Counted from the first letter of the stretch, positions 30,828 through 44,030 are shown. The stretch: DNA of 64,000 bases from Lumbricus rubellus (GCA_945859605.1 OX243814.1:28822807-28886806); one strand, 5' to 3'. The notes: generated by a model from the sequence alone, not told the origin. Numbers and translations: made by a program.

Positions 30828-33800
30828 GGCCTAGCATTAAAATCGGTCAGGATTGCATCATTTTCGATCTGATTCAAGGCACCCTTTGCGCGGCCACAAA
30901 ATTTCTGTGCTGCTCCTGAAAATCAGTGGGCTCTTGGATATCTAGTCCCGGTTATCACGATTTTGTGGCAGCGCTTTAAAAGTCACGCCAAGCCTCCAAA
31001 ATCACTTTAAACCGTCGTTTGCTCGAATTACATAGCATTAAAATCGGTCAGGATTGCAGCATTCTCGATCTGATTCAAGGCACCCTTTGCGCAGCCACAA
31101 AATTTCTGTGCTGCTCCTAAAAATCAGTGGGCTCTTGGGTATCTAGTCCTGGTGATCACGATTTTGTGGCGGCGCTTTAAAAGTCACGCCAAGCCTTCAA
31201 AATCACTCTAAACCGTCGTTTGCTCGAATTACATAGCATTAAAATCGTTCAGGATTGCATCATTTTCGATCTGATTCAAGGCACCCTTTGCGTGGCCACA
31301 ACATTTCTGTGCTGCTCCTGAAAATCAGTGGGCTCTTGGGTATTCATTCCCGGTTATCACGATTTTGTGGCGGCGCTTTAAAAGTCACGCCAAGCCTCCA
31401 AAATCACTCTAAACCGTCGTTTGCTCGAATTACATAGCATTAAAATCGGTCAGGATTGCAGCATTCTCGATCTGATTCAAGGCACCCTTAGCGCGGCCAC
31501 AATATTTCTGTGCTACTCCTGAAAATCAGTGGGCTCCTGGGTATTCATTCCCGGTTATCACGATTTTGTGGCGGCGCTTTAAAAGTCACGCCAAGCCTCC
31601 AAAATCACTCTAAACCGTCGTTTGCTCGAATTACATAGCATTAAAATCGGTCACGATTGCAGCACTTTCGATCTGATTCAAGGCACCCTTTGCGCGGCGA
31701 CAAAATTTCTGAGCTGCTCCTGAAAATCAATGGGCTGTTGGGTATCCAGTCCCGGTTAAAACGATTTTGTGGCGGCGCTTTAGAAGTCACGCCAAGCCTC
31801 CAAAATCACTCTAAACCGTCGTTTGCACGAATTACATAGCATTAAAATCGGTCATGATTGCAGCATTCTCGATCTGATTCAAGGCACCCTTTGCGCGGCC
31901 ACAAAATTTCTCAGCTGCTCCTGAAAATCATTGGGCTCTTGGGTATCCAGTCACGGTTAAAACGTTTTTGTGGCGGCGCTTTAGAAGTCACGCCAAGCCT
32001 CCAAAATCACTCTAAACCGTCGTTTGCACGAATTACACAGCATTAAAATCGATCAGGATTGCAGCATTCTCGATCAGATTCAAGGCACACTTTGCGCGGC
32101 CACAAAATTTCTGAGCTGCACATGAAAATCAGTGAGCTCTTGGGTATCCAGTCCCAGTTATCACGAATTTGTGGCGGCGCTTTAAAAGTCACGCCAAGCC
32201 TCCAAAATCACTCTAAACCGTCGTTTGCACGAATTACATAGGCCTAGCATTAAAATCGGTCAGGATTGCATCATTTTCGATCTGATTCAAGGCACCCTTT
32301 GCGCGGCCACAAAATTTCTGTGCTGCTCCTGAAAATCAGTGGGCTCTTGGATATCTAGTCCCGGTTATCACGATTTTGTGGCAGCGCTTTAAAAGTCACG
32401 CCAAGCCTCCAAAATCACTTTAAACCGTCGTTTGCTCGAATTACATAGCATTAAAATCGGTCAGGATTGCAGCATTCTCGATCTGATTCAAGGCACCCTT
32501 TGCGCAGCCACAAAATTTCTGTGCTGCTCCTAAAAATCAGTGGGCTCTTGGGTATCTAGTCCTGGTGATCACGATTTTGTGGCGGCGCTTTAAAAGTAAC
32601 GCCATGCCTCCAAAATCACTCTAAACCGTCGTTTGCTCGAATTACATAGCATTAAAATCGGTCAGGATTGCATCATTTTCGATCTGATTCAAGGCACCCT
32701 TTGCGCGGCCACAAAATTTCTGTGCTGCTCCTGAAAATCAGTTGGCTCTTGGGTATCCATTTCCAGTTATCACGATTTTGTGGCGGGGCTTTAAAAGTCA
32801 CGCCAAGCCTCCAAAATCACTCTAAACCGTCGTTTGCTCGAATTACATAGCATTAAAATCGGTCAGGATTGCAGCATTCTCGATCTGATTCAAGGCACCT
32901 TTAGCGTGGCCACAAAAATTCTGAGCTCCTCCTGAAAATCAGTGGGCTCCTGGGTATCCATTTTCGGTTATCACGGTTTTGTGGCGGCGCTTTAAAAGTC
33001 ACGCCAAGCCTCCAAAATCACTCTAAACCGTCGTTTGCTCGAATTATATAGCATTAAAATCGGTCAGGATTGCATCATTTTCGATCTGATTCAAGGCACC
33101 CTTTGCGCGGCCACAAACTTTCTGTGCTGCTCCTGAAAATCAGTGGGCTATTGGGTATCCATTTCCGGTTATCACGATTTTGTGGCGGCGCTTTAAAAGT
33201 CACGCCAAGCCTCCAAAATCACTCTAAACCGTCGTTTGCTCGAATTACATAGCATTAAAATCGGTCAGGATTGCAGCATTCTCGATCTGATTCAAGGCAC
33301 CCTTAGCGCGGCCACAAAATTTCTGTGCAGCTCCTAAAAATCAGTGGGCTCTTGGGTATCTAGTCCTGGTGATCACGATTTTGTGGCGGCGCTTTAAAAG
33401 TCACGCCATGCCTCCAAAATCACTCTAAACCGTCGTTTGCTCGAATTACATAGCATTAAAATCGGTCAGGATAGCATCATTTTCGATCTGATTCAAGGCA
33501 CACTTTGCGCGGCCACAAAATTTCTGAGCTGCACATGAAAATCAGTGGGCTCTTGGGTATCCAGTCCCAGTTATCACGATTTTGTGGCGGCGCTTTAAAA
33601 GTCACGCCAAGCCTCCAAAATCACTCTAAAAAGTCGTTTGCTCGAAATACATAGCATTAAAATCGGTCAGGATTGCATCATTTTCGATCTGATTCAAGGC
33701 ACCCTTTGCGTGGCCACAAAATTTCTGGGCTGTTCCTAAAAATCAGTGGGCTCTTGGGTATCCATTTCCGGTTATCACGAATTTGTGGCGGCGCTTTAAA

Positions 33801-36800
33801 AGTCACGCCAAGCCTCCAAAATCACTCTAAACCGTCGTTTGCTCGAATTACATAGCATTAAAATCGTTCAGGATTGCATCATTTTCGATCTGATTCAAGG
33901 CACCCTTTCCGTGGCCACAAAATTTCTGGGCTGTTCTTGAAAATCAGTGGGCTCTTGGGTATCCATTTCAGGTTATCACGATTTTGTGGCGGCGCTTTAA
34001 AAGTCACGCCAAGCCTCCAAAATCACTCTAAACCGTGGTTTGCTCGAATTACACAGTATTAAAATCGATCAGGATTGCAGCATTCTCGATCTGATTTAGC
34101 GCGGCCACAACATTTCTGTGCTGCTCCTGAAAATCAGTAGGCTCTTGGGTATCCATTTTCGGTTATCACAATTTTGTGGCGGCGCTTTAAAAGTCACGCC
34201 AAGCCTCCAAAATCACTCTAAACCGTCGTTTGCTCGAATTACATAGCATTAAAATCGGTCAGGATAGCATCATTTTCGATTTGATTCAAGGCACCCTTTG
34301 CGCGGCCACAAATATACTGTGCTGCTCCTGAAAATCAGTGGGCTCTTGGGTATCCAGTCCCAGTTATCACGATTTTGTGGCGGCGCTTTAAAAGTCACGC
34401 CAAGCCTCCAAAATCACTCTAAACCGTCGTTTGCTCGAATTACATAGCATTAAAATCGGTCAGGATTGCAGCATTCTCGATCTGATTCAAGGCACCCTTT
34501 GCGCGTCCACAAAATTTATGTGCTGCTCCTGAAAATCAGTGGGCTCTTGGATATCTAGTCCCGGTTATCACGATTTTGTGGCAGCGCTTTGAAAGTCACG
34601 CCAAGCCTCCAAAATCACTCTAAACCGTCGTTTGCTCGAATTACATAGCATTAAAATCGGTCAGGATCGCAGCATTCTCGATCTGATTCAAGGCACCCTT
34701 TGCGCGGCCACAAAATTTCTGTGCTGCTCCTAAAAATCAGTGGGCTCTTGGGTATCTAGTCCTGGTGATCACGATTTTGTGGCGGCGCTTTAAAAGTAAC
34801 GCCATGCCTCCAAAATCACTCTAAACCGTCGTTTGCACGAATTACATAGCATTAAAATCGGTCAGGATTGCATCATTTTCGATCTGATTCAAGGCACCCT
34901 TTGCGCGGCCACAAAATTTCTGTGCTGCTCCTGAAAATCAGAGGGCTCTTGGATATCTAGTCCCGGTTATCACGATTTTGTGGCAGCGCTTTAAAAGTCA
35001 CGCCAAGCCTCCAAAATCACTTTAAACCGTCGTTTGCTCGAATTACATAGCATTAAAATCGGTCAGGATTGCAGCATTCTCGATCTGATTCAAGGCACCC
35101 TTTGCGCAGCCACAAAATTTCGGTGCTGCTCCTAAAAATCAGTGGGCTCTTGGGTATCTAGTCCTGGTGATCACGATTTTGTGGCGGCGCTTTAAAAGTA
35201 ACGCCATGCCTCCAAAATCACTCTAAACCGTCGTTTGCTCGAATTACATAGCATTAAAATCGGTCAGGATTGCATCATTTTCGATCTGATTCAAGGCACA
35301 CTTTGCGCGGCCACAAAATTTCTGAGCTGCACATGAAAATCAGTGGGCTCTTGGGTATCCAGTCCCAGTTATCACGATTTTGTGGCGGCGCTTTAAAAGT
35401 CACGCCAAGCCTCCAAAATCACTCTAAAAAGTCGTTTGCTCGAAATACATAGCATTAAAATCGGTCAGGATTGCATCATTTTCGATCTGATTCAAGGCAC
35501 CCTTTGCGTGGCCACAAAATTTCTGGGCTGTTCCTAAAAATCAGTGGGCTCTTGGGTATCCATTTCCGGTTATCACGAATTTGTGGCGGCGCTTTAAAAG
35601 TCACGCCAAGCCTCCAAAATCACTCTAAACCGTCGTTTGCTCGAATTACATAGCATTAAAATCGTTCAGGATTGCATCATTTTCGATCTGATTCAAGGCA
35701 CCCTTTCCGTGGCCACAAAATTTCTGGGCTGTTCTTGAAAATCAGTGGGCTCTTGGGTATCCATTTCAGGTTATCACGATTTTGTGGCGGCGCTTTAAAA
35801 GTCACGCCAAGCCTCCAAAATCACTCTAAACCGTGGTTTGCTCGAATTACACAGTATTAAAATCGATCAGGATTGCAGCATTCTCGATCTGATTTAGCGC
35901 GGCCACAACATTTCTGTGCTGGTCCTGAAAATCAGTAGGCTCTTGGGTATCCATTTTCGGTTATCACAATTTTGTGGCGGCGCTTTAAAAGTCACGCCAA
36001 GCCTCCAAAATCACTCTAAACCGTCGTTTGCTCGAATTACATAGCATTAAAATCGGTCAGGATAGCATCATTTTCGATTTGATTCAAGGCACCCTTTGCG
36101 CGGCCACAAATATACTGTGCTGCTCCTGAAAATCAGTGGGCTCTTGGGTATCCAGTCCCAGTTATCACGATTTTGTGGCGGCGCTTTAAAAGTCACGCCA
36201 AGCCTCCAAAATCACTCTAAACCGTCGTTTGCTCGAATTACATAGCATTAAAATCGGTCAGGATTGCAGCATTCTCGATCTGATTCAAGGCACCCTTTGC
36301 GCGTCCACAAAATTTATGTGCTGCTCCTGAAAATCAGTGGGCTCTTGGATATCTAGTCCCGGTTATCACGATTTTGTGGCAGCGCTTTAAAAGTCACGCC
36401 AAGCCTCCAAAATCACTCTAAACCGTCGTTTGCTCGAATTACATAGCATTAAAATCGGTCAGGATTGCAGCATTCTCGATCTGATTCAAGGCACCCTTTG
36501 CGCGGCCACAAAATTTCTGTGCTGCTCCTAAAAATCAGTGGGCTCTTGGGTATCTAGTCCTGGTGATCACGATTTTGTGGCGGCGCTTTAAAAGTAACGC
36601 CATGCCTCCAAAATCACTCTAAACCGTCGTTTGCACGAATTACATAGCATTAAAATCGGTCAGGATTGCATCATTTTCGATCTGATTCAAGGCACCCTTT
36701 GCGCGGCCACAAAATTTCTGTGCTGCTCCTGAAAATCAGTGGGCTCTTGGATATCTAGTCCCGGTTATCACGATTTTGTGGCAGCGCTTTAAAAGTCACG

Positions 36801-39800
36801 CCAAGCCTCCAAAATCACTTTAAACCGTCGTTTGCTCGAATTACATAGCATTAAAATCGGTCAGGATTGCAGCATTCTCGATCTGATTCAAGGCACCCTT
36901 TGCGCAGCCACAAAATTTCTGTGCTGCTCCTAAAAATCAGTGGGCTCTTGGGTATCTAGTCCTGGTGATCACGATTTTGTGGCGGCGCTTTAAAAGTAAC
37001 GCCATGCCTCCAAAATCACTCTAAACCGTCGTTTGCTCGAATTACATAGCATTAAAATCGGTCAGGATTGCATCATTTTCGATCTGATTCAAGGCACCCT
37101 TTGCGCGGCCACAAAATTTCTGTGCTGCTCCTGAAAATCAGTGGGCTCTTGGGTATCCATTTCCAGTTATCACGATTTTGTGGCGGGGCTTTAAAAGTCA
37201 CGCCAAGCCTCCAAAATCACTCTAAACCGTCGTTTGCTCGAATTACATAGCATTAAAATCGGTCAGGATTGCAGCATTCTCGATCTGATTCAAGGCACCT
37301 TTAGCGTGGCCACAAAAATTCTGAGCTCCTCCTGAAAATCAGTGGGCTCCTGGGTATCCATTTTCGGTTATCACGGTTTTGTGGCGGCGCTTTAAAAGTC
37401 ACGCCAAGCCTCCAAAATCACTCTAAACCGTCGTTTGCTCGAATTATATAGCATTAAAATCGGTCAGGATTGCATCATTTTCGATCTGATTCAAGGCACC
37501 CTTTGCGCGGCCACAAAATTTCTGTGCTGCTCCTGAAAATCAGTGGGCTATTGGGTATCCATTTCCGGTTATCACGATTTTGTGGCGGCGCTTTAAAAGT
37601 CACGCCAAGCCTCCAAAATCACTCTAAACCGTCGTTTGCTCGAATTACATAGCATTAAAATCGGTCAGGATTGCAGCATTCTCGATCTGATTCAAGGCAC
37701 CCTTAGCGCGGCCACAAAATTTCTGTGCAGCTCCTAAAAATCAGTGGGCTCTTGGGTATCTAGTCCTGGTGATCACGATTTTGTGGCGGCGCTTTAAAAG
37801 TCACGCCATGCCTCCAAAATCACTCTAAACCGTCGTTTGCTCGAATTACATAGCATTAAAATCGGTCAGGATAGCATCATTTTCGATCTGATTCAAGGCA
37901 CCCTTTGCGCAGCCACAAAATTTCTGTGCTGCTCCTGAAAATCAGTGGGCTCTTGGGTATCCATTTCCAGTTATCACGATTTTGTGGCGGCGCTTTAAAA
38001 GTCACGCCAAGCCTCCAAAATCACTCTAAGTCGTCGTTTGCTCGAATTACATAGCATTAAAATCTGTCAGGATTGCAGCATTCACGATATGATTCTAGGC
38101 ACCCTTTGCGCGGCCACAAAATTTCTGAGCTGCTCCTGAAAATCACGAGTCTCCTAGGTATTTAGTCCCGGTTATCACAATTTTGTGGCGGCGCTTTGAA
38201 AGTCACGCCAAGCCTCCAAAATCACTCTACACCGTCGTTTGCTCGAATTAGGCTACATAGCATTAAAATCGGTCAGGATTGCATCATTTTCGATCTGATT
38301 CAAGGCACCCTTTGCGCGGCGACAAAATTTCTGAGCTGCTCCTGAAAATCAGTGGGCTCCTGGGTATCCAGTCCCGGTTAAAACGATTCTGTGGCGGCGC
38401 TTTAGAAGTCACGCCAAGCCTCCAAAATCACTCTAAACCGTCGTTTGCTCGAATTACACAGCATTAAAATCGATCAGGAATGCAGCATTCTCGATCTGAT
38501 TCAAGGCACACTTTGCGCGGCCACAAAATTTCTGAGCTGCACATGAAAATCAGTGGGCTCTTGGGTATCCAGTCCCAGTTATCACGAATTTGTGGCGGCG
38601 CTTTAAAAGTCACGCCAAGCCTCCAAAATCACTCTAAACCGTCGTTTGCACGAATTACATAGCATTAAAATCGGTCATGATTGCAGCATTCTCGATCTGA
38701 TTCAAGGCACCCTTTGCGCGGCCACAAAATTTCTCAGCTGCTCCTGAAAATCATTGGGCTCTTGGGTATCCAGTCACGGTTAAAACGATTTTGTGGCGGC
38801 GCTTTAGAAGTCACGCCAAGCCTCCAAAATCACTCTAAACCGTCGTTTGCTCGAATTACATACCATTAAAATCGATCAGGATTGCAGCATTCTCGATCTG
38901 ATTCAAGGCACCCTTTGCGCGGCCGCAAAATTTCTAAGCCGCTCTCGAAAATCATTGGGTTCTTGGGTATCCAGTCCAAGTTATCACGATTTTGTGGGGG
39001 CGCGTTGAAAGTCGCGCCAAGCCTCCAAAATCACTCTAAACCGTCGTTTGCTCGAATTACATAGCATTAAAATCGGTCAGGATTGCAGCATTCTCGATCT
39101 GATTCAAGGCACCCTTTGCGCGGCCACAAAATTTCTGAGCTGCACATGAAAATCAGTGGGCTCTTGGGTATCCAGGCCCGGTTATCACGAATTTGTGGCT
39201 GCGCTTTAAAAGTCACGCCAAGCCTCCAAAATCACTCTAAACCGTCGTTTGCTCGAATTACATAGCATTAAAATCGGTCAGGATTGCAGCATTCTCGATC
39301 TGATTCAAGGCACCCTTTGCGCGGCCGCAAAATTTCTAAGCCGCTCTCGAAAATCATTGGGTTCTTGGGTATCCAGTCCAAGTTATCACGATTTTGTGGG
39401 GGCGCGTTGAAAGTCGCGCCAAGCCTCCAAAATCACTCTAAACCGTCGTTTGCTCGAATTACACAGTATTAAAATCGATCAGGATTGCAGCATTCTCGAT
39501 CTGATTCAAGGCACCCTTTGCGCGGCCATAACATTTCTGAGCTGCACATGAAAATCAGTGGGCTCTTGGGTATCCAGGCCCGGTTATCACGAATTTGTGG
39601 CTGCGCTTTAAAAGTCACGCCAAGCCTCCAAAATCACTCTAAACCGTCGTTTGCTCGAATTACATAGCATTAAAATCGGTCAGGATTGCAGCATTCTCGA
39701 TCTGATTCAAGGCACCCTTTGCGCGGCCACAAAATTTATGTGCTGCTCCTGAAAATCAGTGGGCTCTTGGATATCTAGTCCCGGTTATCACGATTTTGTG

Positions 39801-39978
39801 GCAGCGCTTTAAAAGTCACGCCAAGCCTCCAAAATCACTCTAAACCGTCGTTTGCTCGAATTACATAGCATTAAAATCGGTCAGGATTGCAGCATTCTCG
39901 ATCTGATTCAAGGCACCCTTTGCGCGGCCCCAAAATTTCTGAGCTGCTTCTGAAAATCAGTGGGCTCTTGGGTATCCA
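30828..39978. repeat. Satellite array, 201-bp monomer, about 45 copies
   Basis: The monomer contains GCATTAAAATCGGTCAGGAT, TTCAAGGCACCCTTTGCGCG and AAGTCACGCCAAGCCTCCAA. Two monomer types, with gcatcattttcg or gcagcattctcg, mostly alternate, giving a 402-bp dimer, clearest at 32253-33459 and 36652-37858. Blocks are duplicated at larger scale: offset 1,413 (30828 to 32241), 1,798 (33472 to 35270) and 4,400 (32668 to 37068). Monomers near 34080 and 35880 lack 11 or 12 bases. The last copy stops at about 39978. Since 201 is three times 67, each monomer shows a 60-codon frame, but this is a periodicity effect. Confidence 0.97.
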
Positions 39979-40154
39979 GACAAAAAACAAAGAAATAGGC
40001 CTAGTAACTGTTGCGGGTCGTTCACCTTGGAGGGTTGTAGTCGATACGATTGCAGCATGATCAGAGAATTAAAAATTATGCTAAATTAAACTATTATTAT
40101 ATAGTAGAGACACGTACGTTTGCACCAGCTTGTATATATGCTTTGTTTGTTTGT
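39979..40154. other. Satellite right flank
   Basis: The array stops mid-monomer and unique AT-rich sequence with TAGGCCTA follows. Confidence 0.6.
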
Positions 40155-40372
40155 ATGTGCACTTGTTATAGCGCCTCTTCAAGCTCACACTGCTCAGAGG
40201 CAATCCCCAATGCAGAGTGGACACTGCATCGGAGTTTCACGCCGAAGCGCTGAGCAATAATTGCGAGTGAAGGGCTTGTTCAAGGTCCTTACGCGGCGAG
40301 GTGGATTCGAACCTCGAACCTTCCGGCTCCGAGGCAAGGACGCCACCACTACACCACCGCGCCCCACATATG
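40155..40372 (-). mobile_element. tRNA-headed SINE, family A, minus strand
   Basis: Plus strand shows ATAGCGCCTCTTCAAG, then CGGAGTTTCACGCCGAAGCG, then GGATTCGAACCTCGAACC and CACTACACCACCGCGCCCCA, the exact mirror of the order at 8237-8575. It looks complete from tail to head. Confidence 0.88.
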
Positions 40373-41059
40373 CGCCTCTATATAATAGTCGCGATTGACT
40401 ACACGTATCCCAAGATATGATTGAGTGTGTATTGGAAATGGGCCATTGAGCCAAGCGCACCCCAACCGATGTAGAATCAAAGGCTATAATACACATGTAG
40501 GCCTACCCTGTTTTTGTACTGGTGCTTCTCTTTGGGTCAATGTACTTAAGTTAAAAACAAAGTCTTGTTAAAACAGTTGGGAAAGAGAGGCAGAGATTAT
40601 CATTAGATGGAAGTTTTGGAATTCATTCATTAAAAAGTATCAAGTCGCTTTTTTCAACCGGTTATGAAGCATTGACGGAGTGTAGAAAACTTTTCGCGCA
40701 AAGTCTAGAAAACCGTATAAACAGAAATCAGAAAGATGACGTCATGTTACATGTACAGTTTTGTACACCTTGCCTAATAATTAATTGTACACGTTTGTTA
40801 ATTAAAGCATCAGAATTCCCCACAAGGACTTCCCATTCACTTTCAAACACCAACCGCTTGTGTACTTGCACCTGTACGCGAGTAAGTGCGTATGTTTGTG
40901 TGCACCTTTGACGGCACACAATCGATGTTCCATGTCTGTATTTATATTATGTACACTATTGCACAGCCTCTATAATTCTGCATTATGCACACATTGCCCA
41001 GCACAGTGTCTACACCTGTTACGCGTTGTTCCATCTCTTCCTCTACGTCCTCCTCCGCA
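40373..41059. other. 3' flank of the Ig-domain gene
   Basis: No independent gene. On the minus strand it is downstream of the Ig exon and would hold the 3' UTR if the stop at 41060 is used. I see no AATAAA close by, only AATATAAA near 40943. Confidence 0.4.
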
Positions 41060-42051
41060 CTAACTGACCTCGATCCTAAATCGTATCCTACTCTCGTACT
41101 GCGATGTTCTGCCATTTCCGGCGACGCACTCATACTCGCCGCTGTATTCATCCGCCGGCGACCGAACAACGAAGACGAGCGCGGAAGTAAGGTACGAGAC
41201 GCGATGGTAGAAGACGGAATGCGCCTCTTCCGTTCCCAGAGACGGTCCATCGGCCACCCGGCTGATCTCCATCTGCGGAGGGGGCGGCAGGGAGGGCGGC
41301 CACCCCCCGACCATCGCCTCGCACACAATACAGTCCGGTCGCCGGAAGCGGAAATGAAATTCCCGACCGGAAGTTGATGTCCTATTGACGTCACCGCTAC
41401 ACGACCGGACGTGCAGCCGGTGCGGCGGTCGTCGAAAGTGGGGAGAAATTATACCGCCGATGTGGGATTGAGATTTGGGAAGAAAATCCGTCGCATATTC
41501 AAGCGCTTGACTGAAATCTTTGTTCGATAATTGAACCGAAATGACCCAACGGTGGCCGTGCTTGTCGGGGCTGAAAGGAGAGGTGACCAGTCGGAGGGTG
41601 TTAGTCGAACCCATCGTGATATGAGTACAGGTCAGTTCGTCCGAATTATACGTGTGGTTGAGAGAGATGTTCGGGTGAACGTAGTTGAACAGACCGATCG
41701 TGTTCTCCGTGTCGTTTTCACCGTTCGCCATCGTAAGAGTCACCGTGAAATTGACGTCTGCGGTAATACTGCGCATGTCGAAGGAATAGCCGAGTTCCAA
41801 AGGAACCCCGATCTTCGGCCTTTGAATGGTTGGCGGATAGACGAGGGGACTGAGCCAGTTGTGCGTTGAGGGGCTGTCCGAAAACAGTCGGATTGGTGTT
41901 CGCAGCTGAGCAGCGCCGTCTAGCGAACGTAGAGACAGAATGAGACTTAGTTCGTCGTCGTTCGGCAGGTGGCGGCACTTCAGCGATGACGTCATGTGAC
42001 GCCACGATGGTTCTACCCAGACAACGTCATTTATGGTACACCAAGCATCAC
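41060..42051 (-). CDS. Extracellular Ig-domain protein, large 3' exon
   Basis: I do not recognise the orthologue. The exon starts after an acceptor (ttacag) at 42052-42053 and reads on in phase from the exon at 43302-43524. It encodes about 329 residues to a stop at 41060-41062. Several Asn-X-Ser/Thr sites (NFT, NDT, NIS, NHT, NRT) and scattered cysteines fit an extracellular glycoprotein. The last 90 residues form an I-set-like Ig domain: first cysteine in CIVCEAMVGGWPP, then ALVFVVRSPADEYSGEYECV with the D-x-G-x-Y-x-C signature and closing strand ESRIRFRIEV. No membrane segment follows. GAG|GTCAGT sits at the end of the domain, so further exons are possible. The earlier part has no family I can name. 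Confidence 0.72.
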
Positions 42052-42139
42052 CTGTAACAGTAAAACAACGGAATTATAATTTACCCTGAAACGTAACAAT
42101 GCGGTTAATGATTTTTATCACCGCCACTGGTTGCACTCT

Positions 42140-42230
42140 GCCAGTGCCAGTCCCAAGCCTGGATAAAGGAGGATGGCAACGCTAATGATCTTTGCTATCC
42201 CACAGTGTCGCTGAACGGAAATTACTACCA
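42140..42230 (+). mobile_element. SINE family B fragment
   Basis: Carries TGCCAGTGCCAGTCCCAAGC, then GGATAAAGGAGGATGGC and acgctaatgatctttgct. Headless. Confidence 0.65.
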
Positions 42231-42332
42231 CTGCGAATGTGGTTGTCAAATGTCTTTCTAGGCAAAATATCCAGTTACGGTAGTAACTTAGTACTGTTAG
42301 ATACGAGTGTTGAAGGCAATTGATAAAACCGT

Positions 42333-42450
42333 AGGGGACGTGGGGCAAGTTAGCGGATAAATCAGTTACTACCTGATCGCCGACGATGATGTCAAACAGA
42401 ATCAAGAATAAAACCATCTTGCACCAAGCAACTTGCCCCCGTGTACTTTA
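42333..42450. mobile_element. Small MITE, GGGG..CAAGTT ends
   Basis: Left TAGGGGACGTGGGGCAAGTT, right AACTTGCCCCCGTGTACTTTA. Ends are imperfect inverses over about 20 bp. A TA on each side is compatible with a mariner-type target. Confidence 0.5.
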
Positions 42451-42647
42451 GCAATTTTGACAACCCTGTTCAGCATATTGTCTTTTCTTGTAAGGACCGT
42501 CTTTGTCAGCATATAAATCGTTAAATATTCGCAATAACAACCTGCGCCCTAGAGACATGCTTCTTCTCATTTAGTTTGTCAGACAGCACCAGTTTTCGTC
42601 TTAAAAAACACAGTACAACCGAGCAGCAAACCGGTGTTCGTATTTTG

Positions 42648-42745
42648 GCAGTGCCAGTCCCAAGACTGAAGGAAGCAGGAGGTCGACGCTAATAATAATG
42701 GTCTTTAATTGTTAGGCCTATAGCACAGCGTCAAACGTTAAGCTG
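42648..42745 (+). mobile_element. SINE family B fragment
   Basis: GGCAGTGCCAGTCCCAAGAC then cgacgctaataataatggtc. It carries TTAGGCCTAT where the sister copy at 42195 has no such hexamer. Confidence 0.6.
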
Positions 42746-42849
42746 ATACAGTGATACTACTTGTACTACGAATGCACGCGTCAAAGACTATGATTATCTA
42801 ATATTATCTATGCCTATGACTTACATAGGCCTAGTGCAGAGTTTAATCT

Positions 42850-43040
42850 AGTTCCCTCTCCTCGAGGGTAGGGCGGGGGGTAATCCAGGTTTTGGGGGTG
42901 GAGGCAATCGAGCATCCGGGGGACGGTTACCACGGCGCGTAGCGCCAATAGGGGAGGAGTGTGGGGACTCGGAAGGGGATGTGCTCTTCCCACCCGAAAC
43001 TTTTTGAATTTCCACAAAGCACGGTAGCATTTTAAGCTGT
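42850..43040 (+). repeat. Dispersed repeat C (GCGCGTAGCGCC and GAATTTCCACA modules)
   Basis: A GC-rich part with gcatccgggggacggtt and GGCGCGTAGCGCC is followed by CTTTTTGAATTTCCACA and GGTAGCATTTTAAG. The same order is seen at 57895-58330 and, reversed, at 47440-47990. Class unknown. Confidence 0.65.
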
Positions 43041-43301
43041 CGCCCTAATAAAGAAAAGCTAATAAGTCATGCATTGAAACAGCGAATTCCAACAATTGCC
43101 CGACTGTTAGTCAGTGATAGAGGGAACTTATTTGGGCAGGGAATTGCAAACTTCGCATCAGGGACCTAAAACACACAAAGCATAATTATTTAAAGAGTCA
43201 TGGTATCAACGAACATTATAGACTATCATAGGACCTACTAAAAACTGATGAATTAAAATTTTCTTCTAACATTAAGTGACCTTACTCGATCTATACGCTA
43301 C

Positions 43302-43524
43302 CTGTAATTGGAACGTCGTAGTAACTGATAGCATGAGAAGAATTATTATTCGTTGGCGCACTATCATTTCCGTTCCAAATGACCTTTGACCAGAACGCTT
43401 GAACGACCACTTCCGGCGTCATCCTGACCTCTGCCGATACCTCGCCAGTCACGTGATCTCGTCCAACTTTAGCGAAATCTGATGTAACTCGAACCAATTG
43501 GAAAGGAGAGACGTTGGTGTCACA
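43302..43524 (-). CDS. Extracellular Ig-domain protein, upstream exon
   Basis: Bounded by an acceptor (ctttcag) at 43525-43526 and the donor at 43301. The 74 residues begin CDTNVSPFQLVRV and include a VTGEVSAEVRMTPEVVVQAF stretch and two NxS sites near NGNDSAPTNNNSS. The exon starts in phase 0 and ends with one base, completed by GT of the 42051 exon to give Gly (PITG|DAW). The starting phase also fits the signal-peptide exon at 50212-50268. No domain recognised in this part. Confidence 0.68.
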
Positions 43525-43934
43525 CTGAAAGATTTGATACAAATAAGCATGATTTAATGGATATGAATAATTATGAAGTATAAAAATTCGAAATTAACAA
43601 ATAACCTAATAAATACAATCGGTTAATTAAGGAATGTGTCCTAGTATACGATTGATTATAATTATTATAATAGTAAACAACGGTTTCCTACATAATTATT
43701 ATTAGTCTATTATAGAAAAAGAAAGATGAGCAGTGCACATAGTTAGCCCAGGGGGCACCCATGAGTAGGCTACGTGATGTGTCGGCGACTTCATCTTTTT
43801 AGTCTCGGCATATGAGTGCGGATGACCAGTCCTCTCCAACGCCGCCTCATCTTCCCATCGACACTGTATGGTCTCTGGTCATTGTATTCATTATATAGCT
43901 GAGTGGACTTATAATAGGCCTGCCTAGCCTATTG

Positions 43935-44030
<96 letters not shown>

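Larger units (their letters stand above)
42052..43301 (-). other. Intron of the Ig-domain gene with repeats
   Basis: Donor CAG|GTAGCG at 43301 and acceptor at 42052. It contains two SINE family B fragments, a small MITE and a copy of the GAATTTCCACA repeat, all listed separately. Confidence 0.7.

Noticed and set aside
31255..39667. Repeated 60-62 codon frames beginning MHHFRSDSRHPLRG
   Set aside because: They recur because the 201-bp satellite period is a multiple of three. They have no Kozak or promoter context and frame-breaking variants are common.
30828..39978. CENP-B-box-like motif in the satellite
   Set aside because: No match to the required TTCG....A..CGGG pattern.
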